A stretch of 64,000 nt of DNA from NCBI GenBank assembly GCA_021775915.1, contig JAJFGW010000035.1:1-64000 (forward strand), given 5' to 3'. Below, piece by piece: positions 8,650-17,434 of this stretch. This DNA comes from Alphaproteobacteria bacterium. Its GTDB lineage: Bacteria > Pseudomonadota > Alphaproteobacteria > Micavibrionales > Micavibrionaceae. The notes under the pieces are model-generated. The model was given only the letters and a program-made list of their open reading frames with translations, did not search any database and was not told where the DNA came from. Numbering within the stretch: position 1 is the stretch's first letter; the number at the start of each line of letters is the position of its first letter. The translations under genes were made by a program, and so were the position numbers.

Positions 8650-10026
8650 ATGAGAGTAATTATATGTGGAGCAGGCCAGGTTGGATACAGCATAGCCGCC
8701 TACCTTGCCCGCGAGGAAAATGACGTTACAGTCATCGATATTGATCCGCACCTGATTAGCCAGATCAATGATGAGCTTGATGTGAACGGTATTGTCGGAC
8801 ACGCTTCAAGCCCGGATGTTCTGGAGCAGGCTGGCGCCAATGGTACCGACCTGATTGTCGCCGTCACCCATATTGATGAAATTAATATGATCGCCTGTCA
8901 GGTGGCGCACTCTTTGTTTAACGTTCCTAAGAAAATTGCGCGAGTGAGGGCCCAATCTTATCTGGACCCGGCATGGGCCAATTTATTTAGCCGCTCACAC
9001 ATGCCTATTGATGCAATTATTTCTCCGGAAATTGAACTTGCCAATGCAATCAATGAAAGACTGAGCACTCCGGGCGCGACCAATGTCATTTCTCTTGCGG
9101 ATGGGAATGTTAATCTGGTGGGGGTTATTTGTTATGAAAGCTGCCCGGTAATCAATACGCAGATAAGACAGCTTGATGAATTATTTCCTGATTTACCTAT
9201 AGAAATAGCCCTGATTTTGAGGGGGAACAACATCATCATTCCCGGCGAAAATGACCAAATCATGCCAAATGATGAGGTTTATTTCTTTACAGATGCCGAA
9301 CATCTACGTCGGGCTATGGCTGCTTTTGGTCATGAAGAACAAAAGGCCCGGCATATTTGTATTCTTGGCGGCGGAAATATTGGGCTTTATCTGGCAAAAG
9401 TATTGCAGCAAAAACAGAAGAAAGTTCACATCAAAATTATTGAGAGTGATGAAGAAAGAGCACAGCGCCTAAGCGAAGAGCTACAAAATATCATTGTTAT
9501 TCACGGCGACGGATTACAGCATGAAATTCTAGAAGAGGCCAATATAGCCGAAACAGAAACCATGATAGCCATCACAAATGATGATGAAACCAATATCCTT
9601 GGCTCTTTGCTAGCCAAGCAATATGGCTGTGAGCGTGTTATAACGCTTATTAACAAGCCGACATATCGCGCTCTTGTAACCTCACTGGGAATTGATGCGG
9701 TTGTCTCCCCGCGGGCCTCGACCGTATCTACTATTATGCAGCATGTGCGCAGAGGGCGTGTTAAAGCCGTCCATACCCTGCGCGATGATGTTGCAGAGGT
9801 GATAGAGGCCGAAGTGTCTGAATCTTCAGCGCTCGCCAATACACTGTTAGGTGAATTGCATTTGCCTGAAGATATTATGATTGGCGCTATCGTCCGCAAG
9901 GAAAAGGTGCTGATGCCATCTCCGGAGTGTAAAATTTTGCCCGGTGACCATATTGTTGTGATGGCCAAAGCCGGGAAATCTCGTGAGGTCGAGCGACTAT
10001 TTACAGTTCACGTTGATTTATTTTAG
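8650..10026 (+). CDS. trkA: Trk potassium uptake regulatory subunit
   Basis: Peripheral NAD-binding subunit of the Trk potassium transporter, 458 residues. Two RCK modules are seen: Rossmann 1 (CGAGQVGYSIAAYLA near 6-20) with its RCK-C domain near 140-220, and Rossmann 2 (CILGGGNIGLYLAKVL near 236-251) with its C-terminal domain near 370-455. The two-module size is standard for TrkA. It follows ntrX by 5 nt, the conserved ntrYX-trkA order in alphaproteobacteria. The membrane partner TrkH/TrkG is not in the window. Confidence 0.95.
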   Translation: MRVIICGAGQVGYSIAAYLAREENDVTVIDIDPHLISQINDELDVNGIVGHASSPDVLEQAGANGTDLIVAVTHIDEINMIACQVAHSLFNVPKKIARVRAQSYLDPAWANLFSRSHMPIDAIISPEIELANAINERLSTPGATNVISLADGNVNLVGVICYESCPVINTQIRQLDELFPDLPIEIALILRGNNIIIPGENDQIMPNDEVYFFTDAEHLRRAMAAFGHEEQKARHICILGGGNIGLYLAKVLQQKQKKVHIKIIESDEERAQRLSEELQNIIVIHGDGLQHEILEEANIAETETMIAITNDDETNILGSLLAKQYGCERVITLINKPTYRALVTSLGIDAVVSPRASTVSTIMQHVRRGRVKAVHTLRDDVAEVIEAEVSESSALANTLLGELHLPEDIMIGAIVRKEKVLMPSPECKILPGDHIVVMAKAGKSREVERLFTVHVDLF

Positions 10027-10044
10027 AGAGCATTGGAAAAAATA

Positions 10045-10926
10045 ATGCCGCGATCATCTTATGTTAATGGAGCTTATATTCCTCATAAAGACGCTTCTGT
10101 TCATATTGAAGACAGAGGCTATCAGCTTGCCGATGGTGTTTATGAGGTCATCGCCTGTATTCACGGTCATCTGGCTGATGAGCGTGGTCATCTGGACAGG
10201 TTACAGCGCTCCTTGTCTGAGCTGGATATGAATATGCCGGTACAAAGGAACAGCCTGCAATTTATCATGCGCGAGCTTTTGCGTCGTAACCGCCTTAGCA
10301 ATGCCAATATCTATATTCAGGTCACACGAGGAGAAGCCAAGCGCGACTTTCCTTACCCGGCAAATAGTATGGGACCGTCCCTTGTTATAACGACCTGGCC
10401 TTTTCAGTTTGATAACCAGTCTAAAATGGAAGAGGGGGTAAAGGTTGTTACGGTTCCTGATCAGCGCTGGAAAAGACCGGACATTAAAACAATTGCCCTG
10501 CTGCCGCAGGTTCTTGCCAAACAAAAGGCGGTGGAGCAGGGGGCCTATGAGGCATGGATGGTGGATAATGAGGACTTTGTTACCGAAGGCGCGTCCAGCA
10601 ATGCATGGATTGTTACCCGCGCCGGTACGTTGGTTACGCGCAAAGCAACGACAGATATTCTTCGCGGGGTTACGAGGACTGCCATTGATAAAATCAGGAA
10701 AGATTTACAAATCGAGATGGAAGAACGTAGCTTCACGCCCGCAGAATCATACGAAGCTGTGGAAGCCTTTAGCACCAGTGCCGTGGCTCTGGTCACGCCC
10801 ATCATTGATATTGATGGACACAAGATAGGTAGCGGCAAACCGGGAGAGGTCACAATGCGGCTATATGATGAGTACATATCCTATGTAAACGGCCTGCGCG
10901 GTGAGCAGTTGGGGTGGGCGGCATGA
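10045..10926 (+). CDS. D-amino-acid transaminase, PLP class IV
   Basis: Fold-type IV aminotransferase of 293 residues, most like D-amino-acid transaminase (Dat), which supplies D-amino acids for cell-wall synthesis. Seen: SYVNGAYIP start, VHIEDRGYQLADGVYEVI, the PLP lysine K148 in DIKTIALLPQVLAKQKA, EAWMVDNEDFVTEGASSNAW and the phosphate-cup region near TDILRGVTRTAI. Branched-chain or aminodeoxychorismate specificities cannot be excluded by eye. The frame opens at a TTG at 10033, but the ATG at 10045 preceded by a GG-containing purine run is preferred. The family commonly follows trkA and precedes hfq. Confidence 0.88.
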   Translation: MPRSSYVNGAYIPHKDASVHIEDRGYQLADGVYEVIACIHGHLADERGHLDRLQRSLSELDMNMPVQRNSLQFIMRELLRRNRLSNANIYIQVTRGEAKRDFPYPANSMGPSLVITTWPFQFDNQSKMEEGVKVVTVPDQRWKRPDIKTIALLPQVLAKQKAVEQGAYEAWMVDNEDFVTEGASSNAWIVTRAGTLVTRKATTDILRGVTRTAIDKIRKDLQIEMEERSFTPAESYEAVEAFSTSAVALVTPIIDIDGHKIGSGKPGEVTMRLYDEYISYVNGLRGEQLGWAA

Positions 10927-11606
10927 TAACCGAAACAATTCCCAGTGCTGTATTTTTTGATTGGGACGGGACACTTGTTGATACATTGCCGTTAATTTTG
11001 CGGGCTCATAATCATGTACGTACACATATGGGGTATGAGCCATGGAGCGTTCAGGACTTCAAGATAAATGTCGTCCATTATTCCTCCCGGGAACTTTACG
11101 GGCCGTTATATGGTGAGCGCGCAGATGAGGCCATGCAGATTCTTACAACCTATATGGAACAGCACCACCTCAAGAACCTAGAAATCCTCCCCGATTCACT
11201 TGAGTTGCTGGAATATTTGAAAGGCTGCGATATTCCGGTTGGGATCATTAGTAATAAAAGACATGAATTCCTTGTAAGAGAAATTGCCCATCTGGAGTGG
11301 GAGCACTTAACGCGGGTCACTATTGGCGCTGGATTTGCACCAAAAGACAAACCCTCTGCTGATCCTTTGTTAATGGCGATAAAACAATGCAACCTTAAGC
11401 CCGGCGCGAATATCTGGTATGTAGGTGATTCTGAAACGGACATGATAACGGCTCAAAAAGCGGAATGCAGTGCTATTTTGGTACGTCACAATCACGATAA
11501 TGAGAACTTAATTGAAGAATATAACCCTCTGTATGTGTTTGATGACTGCAAAAACTTGCAAAACTCCCTGTTTAGTTGTAATCAGCTCTTGACTAAAAAG
11601 GCTTGA
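10923..11606 (+). CDS. HAD hydrolase, phosphoglycolate phosphatase-like
   Basis: Haloacid-dehalogenase phosphatase of 227 residues with a small helical cap, of the Gph/PGMB type. Motif I is FFDWDGTLVD, motif II is GIISNK, and motif III with motif IV is KPSADP followed by YVGDSETDMITAQKA. The substrate is a small phosphorylated metabolite and cannot be specified. The ATG overlaps the stop of the transaminase (ATGA), so the two are coupled. A GTG three codons upstream is in frame but less likely. Confidence 0.85.
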   Translation: MITETIPSAVFFDWDGTLVDTLPLILRAHNHVRTHMGYEPWSVQDFKINVVHYSSRELYGPLYGERADEAMQILTTYMEQHHLKNLEILPDSLELLEYLKGCDIPVGIISNKRHEFLVREIAHLEWEHLTRVTIGAGFAPKDKPSADPLLMAIKQCNLKPGANIWYVGDSETDMITAQKAECSAILVRHNHDNENLIEEYNPLYVFDDCKNLQNSLFSCNQLLTKKA

Positions 11607-11687
11607 ATGTTATATCAGCCGGTATTAAAACTACGCTACGTATAAATAAACATAAAAAAATTATAACTATTAAGGACGGTAAAAAAA

Positions 11688-11942
11688 ATGGCTGATAAAG
11701 CGCAAAGTGTGCAGGATGTGTTTTTAAACAAGATCCGCAAAGAAAAAATGACTGTTACGGTGTTTTTGGTTAACGGTGTGAAATTGCAAGGTGTTGTAAC
11801 CTGGTTTGATAATTTTAGTGTATTGCTCAAGCGTGATTCACACGTACAGCTCGTTTACAAACATGCTATTTCCACAATTATGCCAGGTGGCCCTTTAAGC
11901 CTCTATGATGCCCCTGAAGAAGGCGGCGAAGAAGCAGCGTGA
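11688..11942 (+). CDS. hfq: RNA chaperone Hfq
   Basis: Sm-like hexameric RNA chaperone of 84 residues, mediating sRNA-mRNA pairing. The N-terminus [17 protein letters not shown] is followed by Sm1, [20 protein letters not shown], and Sm2, [10 protein letters not shown]. The distal and proximal face elements (Q and F near QDVFLN, YKHAIS) are conserved. The C-terminal tail is short and acidic (EEGGEEAA), as in alphaproteobacteria. A TAAGGACGG ribosome-binding site lies 7-8 nt upstream of ATG. hflX follows after 3 nt. Confidence 0.97.
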   Translation: MADKAQSVQDVFLNKIRKEKMTVTVFLVNGVKLQGVVTWFDNFSVLLKRDSHVQLVYKHAISTIMPGGPLSLYDAPEEGGEEAA

Positions 11943-11945
11943 TAG

Positions 11946-13268
11946 ATGATGCCTGAACTAAATTCAGGTACGGCAATCATTGTACATCCCGAGTTAAATA
12001 AAAAGGCAAGCTCCTCTTTCTTTGAACCCGAGCTGGAAGACAGGCTTGAGGAAGTGTGCGGTCTTGCGCGCGCCATCCATCTTACTGTGGTTGAGGTAAA
12101 AACCTTCCGTATTAAGAAGCCTGCTCCCGGTTACCTGATCGGGAAGGGGAACAGGGAGGAGATTGGCAGGCTGATTGAAGGTATAAAGCCCGATATCATC
12201 ATTGTTAATCATACTTTGACCCCTGTGCAGCAACGAAACCTCGAAAAAGAATGGCACGCCAAGGTCATTGATCGCACCGGACTTATTCTTGAGATTTTTG
12301 GCGAACGAGCACAGACCAAAGAGGGTAAAATTCAGGTCGAGCTGGCAATGCTTGAATATCAGCGTTCGCGCCTGGTCAAGTCATGGACTCACCTGGAACG
12401 TCAACGCGGCAGCACGTCCTTTATCGGCGGCCCCGGGGAAACCCAGATAGAGATTGACCGGCGTCTTATCGGCGAGCGCATTGTTAAATTAAAGAAAAAC
12501 CTTGAGCACGTCCTTAAAAACCGCGATTTGCAGCGCCGCAGCCGGGAGCAGGTGCCGTTTCCTATTATCGCGCTTGTTGGTTATACCAATGCCGGCAAAT
12601 CGACTTTGTTTAATACTCTGACAGGCGCAGAGGTTTTCGCGGAAGACCTTCTTTTCGCAACGCTAGACCCAACGATGCGTAAACTCACACTGAGTAACAG
12701 GCAAGACGTTATTTTAGCTGATACCGTCGGCTTTATTGCTGACCTGCCAACGCATCTGATTGCTGCCTTTCGGGCCACACTGGAACAGCTACAATATGCC
12801 GATATTATCCTGCATGTTCGTGATATTTCATGGCCTGACCATAAAGCGCAGAAGCTAGAAGTTATCAAAATACTGGAAGGGCTGGGCATTCACTATGAAC
12901 AAGACAGCCGCATCATAGAGGTATGGAACAAAACAGATGCCTTGCCGCTTGATGAACAGCAAGAGATCACCAGCAAAGCCAGATTTAATGAAAATACCGT
13001 CCCTGTTTCAGCCCTGACGGGTGAGGGGACTGATTTACTTGTGAAAATGATAGAGGATCATTTAGCCAAAGATAAGATCAGAACATCATTTGATATTCCG
13101 ATTGCAGATGGTAAAGCCTTGGCGTGGCTGCATGAGCATGCGAACATACTGGCTAAAGCGACACAGAAAAAACATATCACGGTCGATATTGAAATTGACC
13201 CGGCTAATCTAGGGCGCTTTGTTGGAAATTTTAATTACAAAAAGGCAACCGGTGACAAAGATCGTTAA
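11946..13268 (+). CDS. hflX: Ribosome-splitting GTPase HflX
   Basis: HflX GTPase of 440 residues, which binds 50S subunits and splits stalled or heat-damaged ribosomes. An N-terminal domain (about 20-190) contains GGPGETQIEIDRRLIGER near 163-180. The G domain begins with GYTNAGKSTLFNTL near 209, then LFATLDPTMR, DTVGFIADLP and WNKTDAL. Two adjacent ATG codons are possible starts (11946, 11949), and the gene directly follows hfq as in most proteobacteria. Its 3' end overlaps the next gene by 17 nt. Confidence 0.96.
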   Translation: MMPELNSGTAIIVHPELNKKASSSFFEPELEDRLEEVCGLARAIHLTVVEVKTFRIKKPAPGYLIGKGNREEIGRLIEGIKPDIIIVNHTLTPVQQRNLEKEWHAKVIDRTGLILEIFGERAQTKEGKIQVELAMLEYQRSRLVKSWTHLERQRGSTSFIGGPGETQIEIDRRLIGERIVKLKKNLEHVLKNRDLQRRSREQVPFPIIALVGYTNAGKSTLFNTLTGAEVFAEDLLFATLDPTMRKLTLSNRQDVILADTVGFIADLPTHLIAAFRATLEQLQYADIILHVRDISWPDHKAQKLEVIKILEGLGIHYEQDSRIIEVWNKTDALPLDEQQEITSKARFNENTVPVSALTGEGTDLLVKMIEDHLAKDKIRTSFDIPIADGKALAWLHEHANILAKATQKKHITVDIEIDPANLGRFVGNFNYKKATGDKDR

Positions 13269-14064
13269 TCCCGAACAAATTTCAGAACTTCTCCGTGAGT
13301 GTGCCAGAGAGCATATCACTCCTTATTTCAGAAATCTTTCTGAAGATGACGTGCAATACAAAAACGATAAATCCAAAAGCAAAGTCACTATTGCCGACCA
13401 CAAGTCAGAGGCTTTCCTCACCGCAAAATTAACAGCTTTATTGCCAAACTCTCTGGTTGTCGGGGAGGAGGGGGTTCATGAAAACAAATCAGTTCTCGAT
13501 TATCTACAAGACTCGGAAAAGCTTATCTGGGTTATAGATCCAATTGACGGTACTCATAATTTTTCATCCGGCAGCGAAGTATTCTGCGTAATGCTGGCGC
13601 TCGTAAAAAACGGTGAAACGCAAATGGCGTGGATTTACGACGTTTGTAATGACAGCATGACCTTTGCTGAAAAAGGCAAGGGGACATTTATTGACGGCGT
13701 ACAGATTTTTATCGATCAAACAACGCCACTAGAAGGCTCCAAAGGCTTTGCCGGCTATAAATTTGTCAGGCAAGTTGAAAATATAACGATTAACACCTTA
13801 CGCTGCGCCGGTCATGAGTATCTTCGCATTCTTAAAAACGAGGCCGTTTTCGCGCTTTATAGCTTTATGAACCCATGGGACCATGCCGCCGGAACCTTTA
13901 TGGTCGAGGAAGCGGGCGGTTATGTCGCCAAATGGGACGGCAGTGCTTATTCTTCCAGAGAAACAAAAGGCGGGATTATCGCCGCTAATAGTCAGGAAAC
14001 ATGGCAAAAGGTGAAAGACGCTATACCTCATGAAATACTTCAAAAACATGTCGAAAAGCCTTAA
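13252..14064 (+). CDS. Inositol monophosphatase family protein
   Basis: Lithium-sensitive phosphatase-fold protein of about 270 residues. Metal-site motifs are seen: VGEEG near 76, VIDPIDGTHNFSSG near 102 and the C-terminal WDHAAGTFMVEEAGGYV near 212. The substrate could be inositol phosphate, 3'-phosphoadenosine phosphate or histidinol phosphate. The frame continues upstream into hflX, but the GTG at 13252 with AAGG 6-8 nt before it gives a normal family N-terminus and coupling to hflX. It is distinct from the SuhB-like paralogue at 50614 and begins the accessory insert before mazG. Confidence 0.85.
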   Translation: MTKIVNPEQISELLRECAREHITPYFRNLSEDDVQYKNDKSKSKVTIADHKSEAFLTAKLTALLPNSLVVGEEGVHENKSVLDYLQDSEKLIWVIDPIDGTHNFSSGSEVFCVMLALVKNGETQMAWIYDVCNDSMTFAEKGKGTFIDGVQIFIDQTTPLEGSKGFAGYKFVRQVENITINTLRCAGHEYLRILKNEAVFALYSFMNPWDHAAGTFMVEEAGGYVAKWDGSAYSSRETKGGIIAANSQETWQKVKDAIPHEILQKHVEKP

Positions 14065-14135
14065 ATATGAAAAATAGCTTGCGTTAAGTAGAATGCTCTC
14101 ATATACTGACATCTTGATAAATAGGGAGAAGAAAC

Positions 14136-14498
14136 ATGACTGAATCTAACAAACCTGAATCATTATCTGAAAGTGAATTCAAAAAGACAGCAAATCCAAA
14201 AAAATTGGCTATAGAATTTCCAGAACTAAGCCCTGATGCTCAGCATCTTTTGGCTCGTGTTCGCAATGTAAGCCAACATGCGCAGGGGGTAATTAACAGC
14301 TTGGCGACTAACCCTCAAGATAGTCTTACCCAGAATGCAAGACATACAAGAACTTTAATGGATGGCATAGAAGTGCTGGAAGCGCAGATAATGGACAGAA
14401 AAGAGCCGTTAGCTAATATTGAAAAAGGCATAAAATTCATGGAAGAGGAATTTGGTGCTAGAACGCCACCAGCGCCACAAAAACTGATTCCTCAATAG
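14136..14498 (+). CDS. Hypothetical helical protein
   Basis: No family recognised. A 120-residue, hydrophilic, probably all-helical cytosolic protein with a Ser/Glu/Lys-rich N-terminus and a Pro-rich tail (RTPPAPQKLIPQ). No signal peptide, cysteine or metal motif is seen. It has a good AGGGAGAA ribosome-binding site 5 nt before ATG and is 3 nt from the next gene, so both are probably co-expressed. It is AT-richer than hflX. A small partner or regulator of the neighbouring protein is possible but unproven. Confidence 0.7.
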   Translation: MTESNKPESLSESEFKKTANPKKLAIEFPELSPDAQHLLARVRNVSQHAQGVINSLATNPQDSLTQNARHTRTLMDGIEVLEAQIMDRKEPLANIEKGIKFMEEEFGARTPPAPQKLIPQ

Positions 14499-14501
14499 GC
14501 A

Positions 14502-15440
14502 ATGACAGACCGCGAAGAAATTCTTGCCAGAGCGCTAGGATATCCCTTTGTAGATGCAGAAAGGGATTTTCAGGCGCGGCTGTTCCAATTGCAATCTCTT
14601 TCTAACAAAGAAAAAAATATCACTTCAGAGGGCTTGGTTAAGGAGAGTCTGAAAATAACGGCTTCTGATCCGGTTAAATTTGATATACCGGGTCGAACGG
14701 GAGCCTATGAGATGAATGCTTATTCAGTTAATTTTAAAGCCGGAGATAAAGAATATAACTTTGAAAACCGTGTAGCTCTACTGGCTATAGGCTCCAATTC
14801 TTCTGATGTTCAGCTCACGAGAAAATTCAGCCAATTTGGAAACGATGTGGATGTCACTATAGTTCCGGCATGGCTAGAGGATTATGCTGTAGTTTACACC
14901 CCGTTTTACGCCCCTTACGGCAGTATTGCCGCCACACTTTATCATATGCCAGGTATTTCGTGCCGCGTTACAATTGGGTTCTATACGAAAAATGAGGCCG
15001 CGCTTATAACCACAACAGAAGGGCCTTATGATATTCGCCGCATCAACCATAAAATTACCTTCGACAATGGAGTGTTGTTCAATAATCCGGCAGCCTATAT
15101 TTCAACGCATGGCGTGCTGACGCTGGATCAAAAACGCCCTGTTTTACTCTCTGAAATACCTCACAAATTAACTGAAGAAAGATCACAAGAGCTCTCTGTA
15201 TGTACTCAGAAGCAAATTCAAACCCTTATTCAAAAAGAATTAAAAGTGCCGGGAACAATTGAAAATCATATTAATGACATTGTTTGCGACGATAAAAAGC
15301 GCATCACACATGATGCAGCTCTTCAAAAAGACTATTCTCTTCTTTTTGGAGAAGGAAAAGAAACAACGATTCTTACCGAGGGATTGAAAAACCCTGATTA
15401 TGAAGTTCTAAATTACAATCCTAAACCTCTACACGGTTAG
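14502..15440 (+). CDS. Unknown protein, possible GGCT/AIG2-like fold
   Basis: A 312-residue cytosolic protein without a firm family. The middle resembles gamma-glutamylcyclotransferase-like proteins. It has VALLAIGSNSS at 91-101 (compare YGSN), AWLEDYAVVYTP at 123-134, YGSIAATLYHMPG at 139-151 and VTIGFYT at 156-162. An acidic EGPYDIRRI at 173-181 follows, where the catalytic glutamate of that fold would be expected. The C-terminal 100 residues are Lys/Glu/Gln-rich. The resemblance was made by eye, so the function is unknown. It sits in an AT-rich insert between hflX and mazG. Confidence 0.72.
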   Translation: MTDREEILARALGYPFVDAERDFQARLFQLQSLSNKEKNITSEGLVKESLKITASDPVKFDIPGRTGAYEMNAYSVNFKAGDKEYNFENRVALLAIGSNSSDVQLTRKFSQFGNDVDVTIVPAWLEDYAVVYTPFYAPYGSIAATLYHMPGISCRVTIGFYTKNEAALITTTEGPYDIRRINHKITFDNGVLFNNPAAYISTHGVLTLDQKRPVLLSEIPHKLTEERSQELSVCTQKQIQTLIQKELKVPGTIENHINDIVCDDKKRITHDAALQKDYSLLFGEGKETTILTEGLKNPDYEVLNYNPKPLHG

Positions 15441-15519
15441 TTTATTAAGAAACAAGAGAACTCAGGCAATCGGCAATCAAATTATACAAAAGCTATGGCA
15501 TGGCCCCGGGAAAGACAGT

Positions 15520-16299
15520 TTGACACTTGTCCTGAGAGAAGGCTATTTGTCTTCCAATCCAGATCTCTGTGAAGACTTTATTGCACACATGGGAGCGTTG
15601 GTCGAACAAGGTCTTGATGATAAGTCTATTTATAAAAGCTTGCGACAATTTTATGAAAAAAACGAAGATGTATTTCATGCGTGTTTTAAAGCAAATAAAG
15701 ATGACCGTGCCCTTTTACGCGCACAGAAAATGAAAGACCTCCTGCCTCCTGGTTTTAGGCCGGAGCGTATTCTTGATGTGGGGTGTGGCGATGGGGTTAT
15801 TACTTCATATCTTGGAGAAATATTTAACCTTGCCGCGCAGAATGTCTATGGTGTCGATATTTATGAACGCCATGATAAAGGCCTGAATTTTCAGTATCTC
15901 CCTTATAGTGATGAAAGCCTGATACCGGCAGAAGATGATTGTTTTGACCTTACCATTGCCCTAATGGTTATGCACCATGCACCAGATGCACTGGGTCTTT
16001 TAGCGGAAATGCGCCGTACTCTTTCGGATAAGGGTAGGGTGCTTATAAGGGAGACTGATTCCGGCTATCCTGGCGGGGTTGAATTTAATACCGTTAATGA
16101 CGAGTTGTTCTTTCGTGTTTTTCAGGAAAACCAATCTTTGGCGCAAAATCTAAATTTTAACAATGAGAAAACATGGCGTTCTGCGTTTGAACGTGCCGGA
16201 TTTTCCATTGTTAAAACAAACCACAGTGAATGTGATAGGGTGTTTAACCCTGTTTGGTTTCTTCTGGAAAAAAATCAGGGGCCGGGTTTTTCTCCTTAG
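15520..16299 (+). CDS. Class I SAM-dependent methyltransferase
   Basis: A 259-residue Methyltransf_11-like protein. Motif I is RILDVGCGDGVIT near 83-95, the acidic loop is YGVDIY near 110, and the later motif is FDLTIALMVMHHAPDA near 145. A helical N-terminal region of about 75 residues precedes the domain. The acceptor substrate is unknown. No ATG exists in frame. The TTG at 15520, with GGGA 8 nt upstream, is the best start, although the frame is open back into the previous gene. The last 56 nt overlap the convergent mazG. Confidence 0.8.
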   Translation: MTLVLREGYLSSNPDLCEDFIAHMGALVEQGLDDKSIYKSLRQFYEKNEDVFHACFKANKDDRALLRAQKMKDLLPPGFRPERILDVGCGDGVITSYLGEIFNLAAQNVYGVDIYERHDKGLNFQYLPYSDESLIPAEDDCFDLTIALMVMHHAPDALGLLAEMRRTLSDKGRVLIRETDSGYPGGVEFNTVNDELFFRVFQENQSLAQNLNFNNEKTWRSAFERAGFSIVKTNHSECDRVFNPVWFLLEKNQGPGFSP

Positions 16300-17077
16300 C
16301 TTTCTGTTCTTGCCAGAGGGCTTCCATTTGCTCTAGCGTAGCGTCTTCAGGTGTCATGTTTTGAGCTTTAAGATCATGCTCTATCCCTTTGAATCTTCGT
16401 TCAAATTTATAATTTGTATCACGCAACGAGCTCTCGCAATCTACGCCCAGCATCCGGCCAAAATTAATCACGCAAAAGAGCATATCGCCCAGCTCTTCAT
16501 GAATTTCATCCTGTGCCTTTTTATCAATGGCTTCGCGTAATTCCTGTATTTCTTCTTCCAACTTGTCCAGCACATCAATCGCTTCCGGCCACTCAAAGCC
16601 CACACGGGCGGCGCGTTTTTGCAGCTTTTGCGCTCTTAGAACAGCAGGGAAGTTGACTGGAACATCATCGAGAATGCTCTCTAACGCTACTTTTTTAGGC
16701 TCACTAGCTTTACGCTCTTCCCATATGCGGTCTTCCACATCTTTGGCCCCGGACGCCTTCTCATCACCGAAAACATGGGGGTGGCGGTGTACCATCTTGT
16801 CTGTGACGTGTTTTGCAACGTCGGAGAACGTAAACAAGCCTTTATCCTTTGCAATCTGCGAGTGGAAAACGACTTGAAGAAGCAAATCGCCCAACTCATC
16901 CTTTAGGTCAGTCATGTCATCGCGCTCTATAGCATCAGCAACTTCGTATGCCTCTTCAATGGTATAGGGAGCAATCGTAGCGAAATCCTGTTCTATATCC
17001 CACGGGCATCCGTTTTCAGGGTCCCTAAGCCTCTCCATGAGCTCCAGTAAGGCTTTTAGGGTTTCTTTGCTGTTCAT
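16244..17077 (-). CDS. mazG: Nucleoside triphosphate pyrophosphohydrolase MazG
   Basis: House-cleaning NTP pyrophosphohydrolase of 277 residues with two MazG domains. The N-terminal domain has CPWDIEQDFATIAPYTIEEAY, here split as CPWDIEQ near 24 and YTIEEAYEVADAIE near 38, then ELGDLLLQVVFHSQIA. The C-terminal catalytic domain has EEEIQELREAI and EELGDMLFCVINFGR. The metal-binding glutamates (EExxE and ExxD) are in place. It normally follows hflX directly in this class. Here it is inverted relative to hflX and separated by four genes. Confidence 0.95.
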   Translation of the reverse strand: MNSKETLKALLELMERLRDPENGCPWDIEQDFATIAPYTIEEAYEVADAIERDDMTDLKDELGDLLLQVVFHSQIAKDKGLFTFSDVAKHVTDKMVHRHPHVFGDEKASGAKDVEDRIWEERKASEPKKVALESILDDVPVNFPAVLRAQKLQKRAARVGFEWPEAIDVLDKLEEEIQELREAIDKKAQDEIHEELGDMLFCVINFGRMLGVDCESSLRDTNYKFERRFKGIEHDLKAQNMTPEDATLEQMEALWQEQKAKEKNPAPDFFPEETKQG

Positions 17078-17091
17078 TTTAAGAGGGTCCC

Positions 17092-17111
17092 GACCGTTGG
17101 TATGACCGTTG
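17092..17111. repeat. Tandem 8-bp direct repeat in divergent promoter region
   Basis: GACCGTTG occurs at 17092-17099 and again at 17104-17111, one repeat every 12 bp, followed by TATATATA. The pair lies in the 62-bp gap between divergent mazG and the small exported protein. Two copies spaced about one helical turn apart could be an operator. No regulator is implicated, and an 8-mer pair this close can occur by chance. Confidence 0.35.
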
Positions 17112-17139
17112 CACTATATATACTTCGGAGGGTAATGTC

Positions 17140-17400
17140 ATGGTTAGGTTATTTATATTAACGATATCACTATTGTTGCTTTTTACATCAGGAGCGAAAG
17201 CTGGTGAATCATTCGGTTCTTCAATTAAGCTTCCTATGACGGTAAAAATTTTAGACTTTCAAACAACGAAAAGACTATGCGGTCAAGCAGATGCACCTCA
17301 TTGGTGCCCGGCGCATTTGAGAAAAGACAACATCGCAACAAAACTCGAGAAAGAAGAGCATAAAAAGAACAAGGGGAGCTTTAATGTGGCTCAACATTAA
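17140..17400 (+). CDS. Small exported hypothetical protein
   Basis: An 86-residue protein of unknown function. Residues 1-21 form a classic Sec signal peptide (VRLFILTISLLLLFTSGAKA, cleavage after AKA). The mature part of about 65 residues is basic, with two cysteines in CGQADAPHWC at about 47-56 that could form a disulfide in the periplasm. The tail is Lys/Glu-rich and probably helical. A strong GGAGGG lies 7 nt before ATG. No neighbour indicates a role. Confidence 0.7.
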   Translation: MVRLFILTISLLLLFTSGAKAGESFGSSIKLPMTVKILDFQTTKRLCGQADAPHWCPAHLRKDNIATKLEKEEHKKNKGSFNVAQH

Positions 17401-17434
17401 AAGTGATAATCTATATTACGGAAATCAATATATG

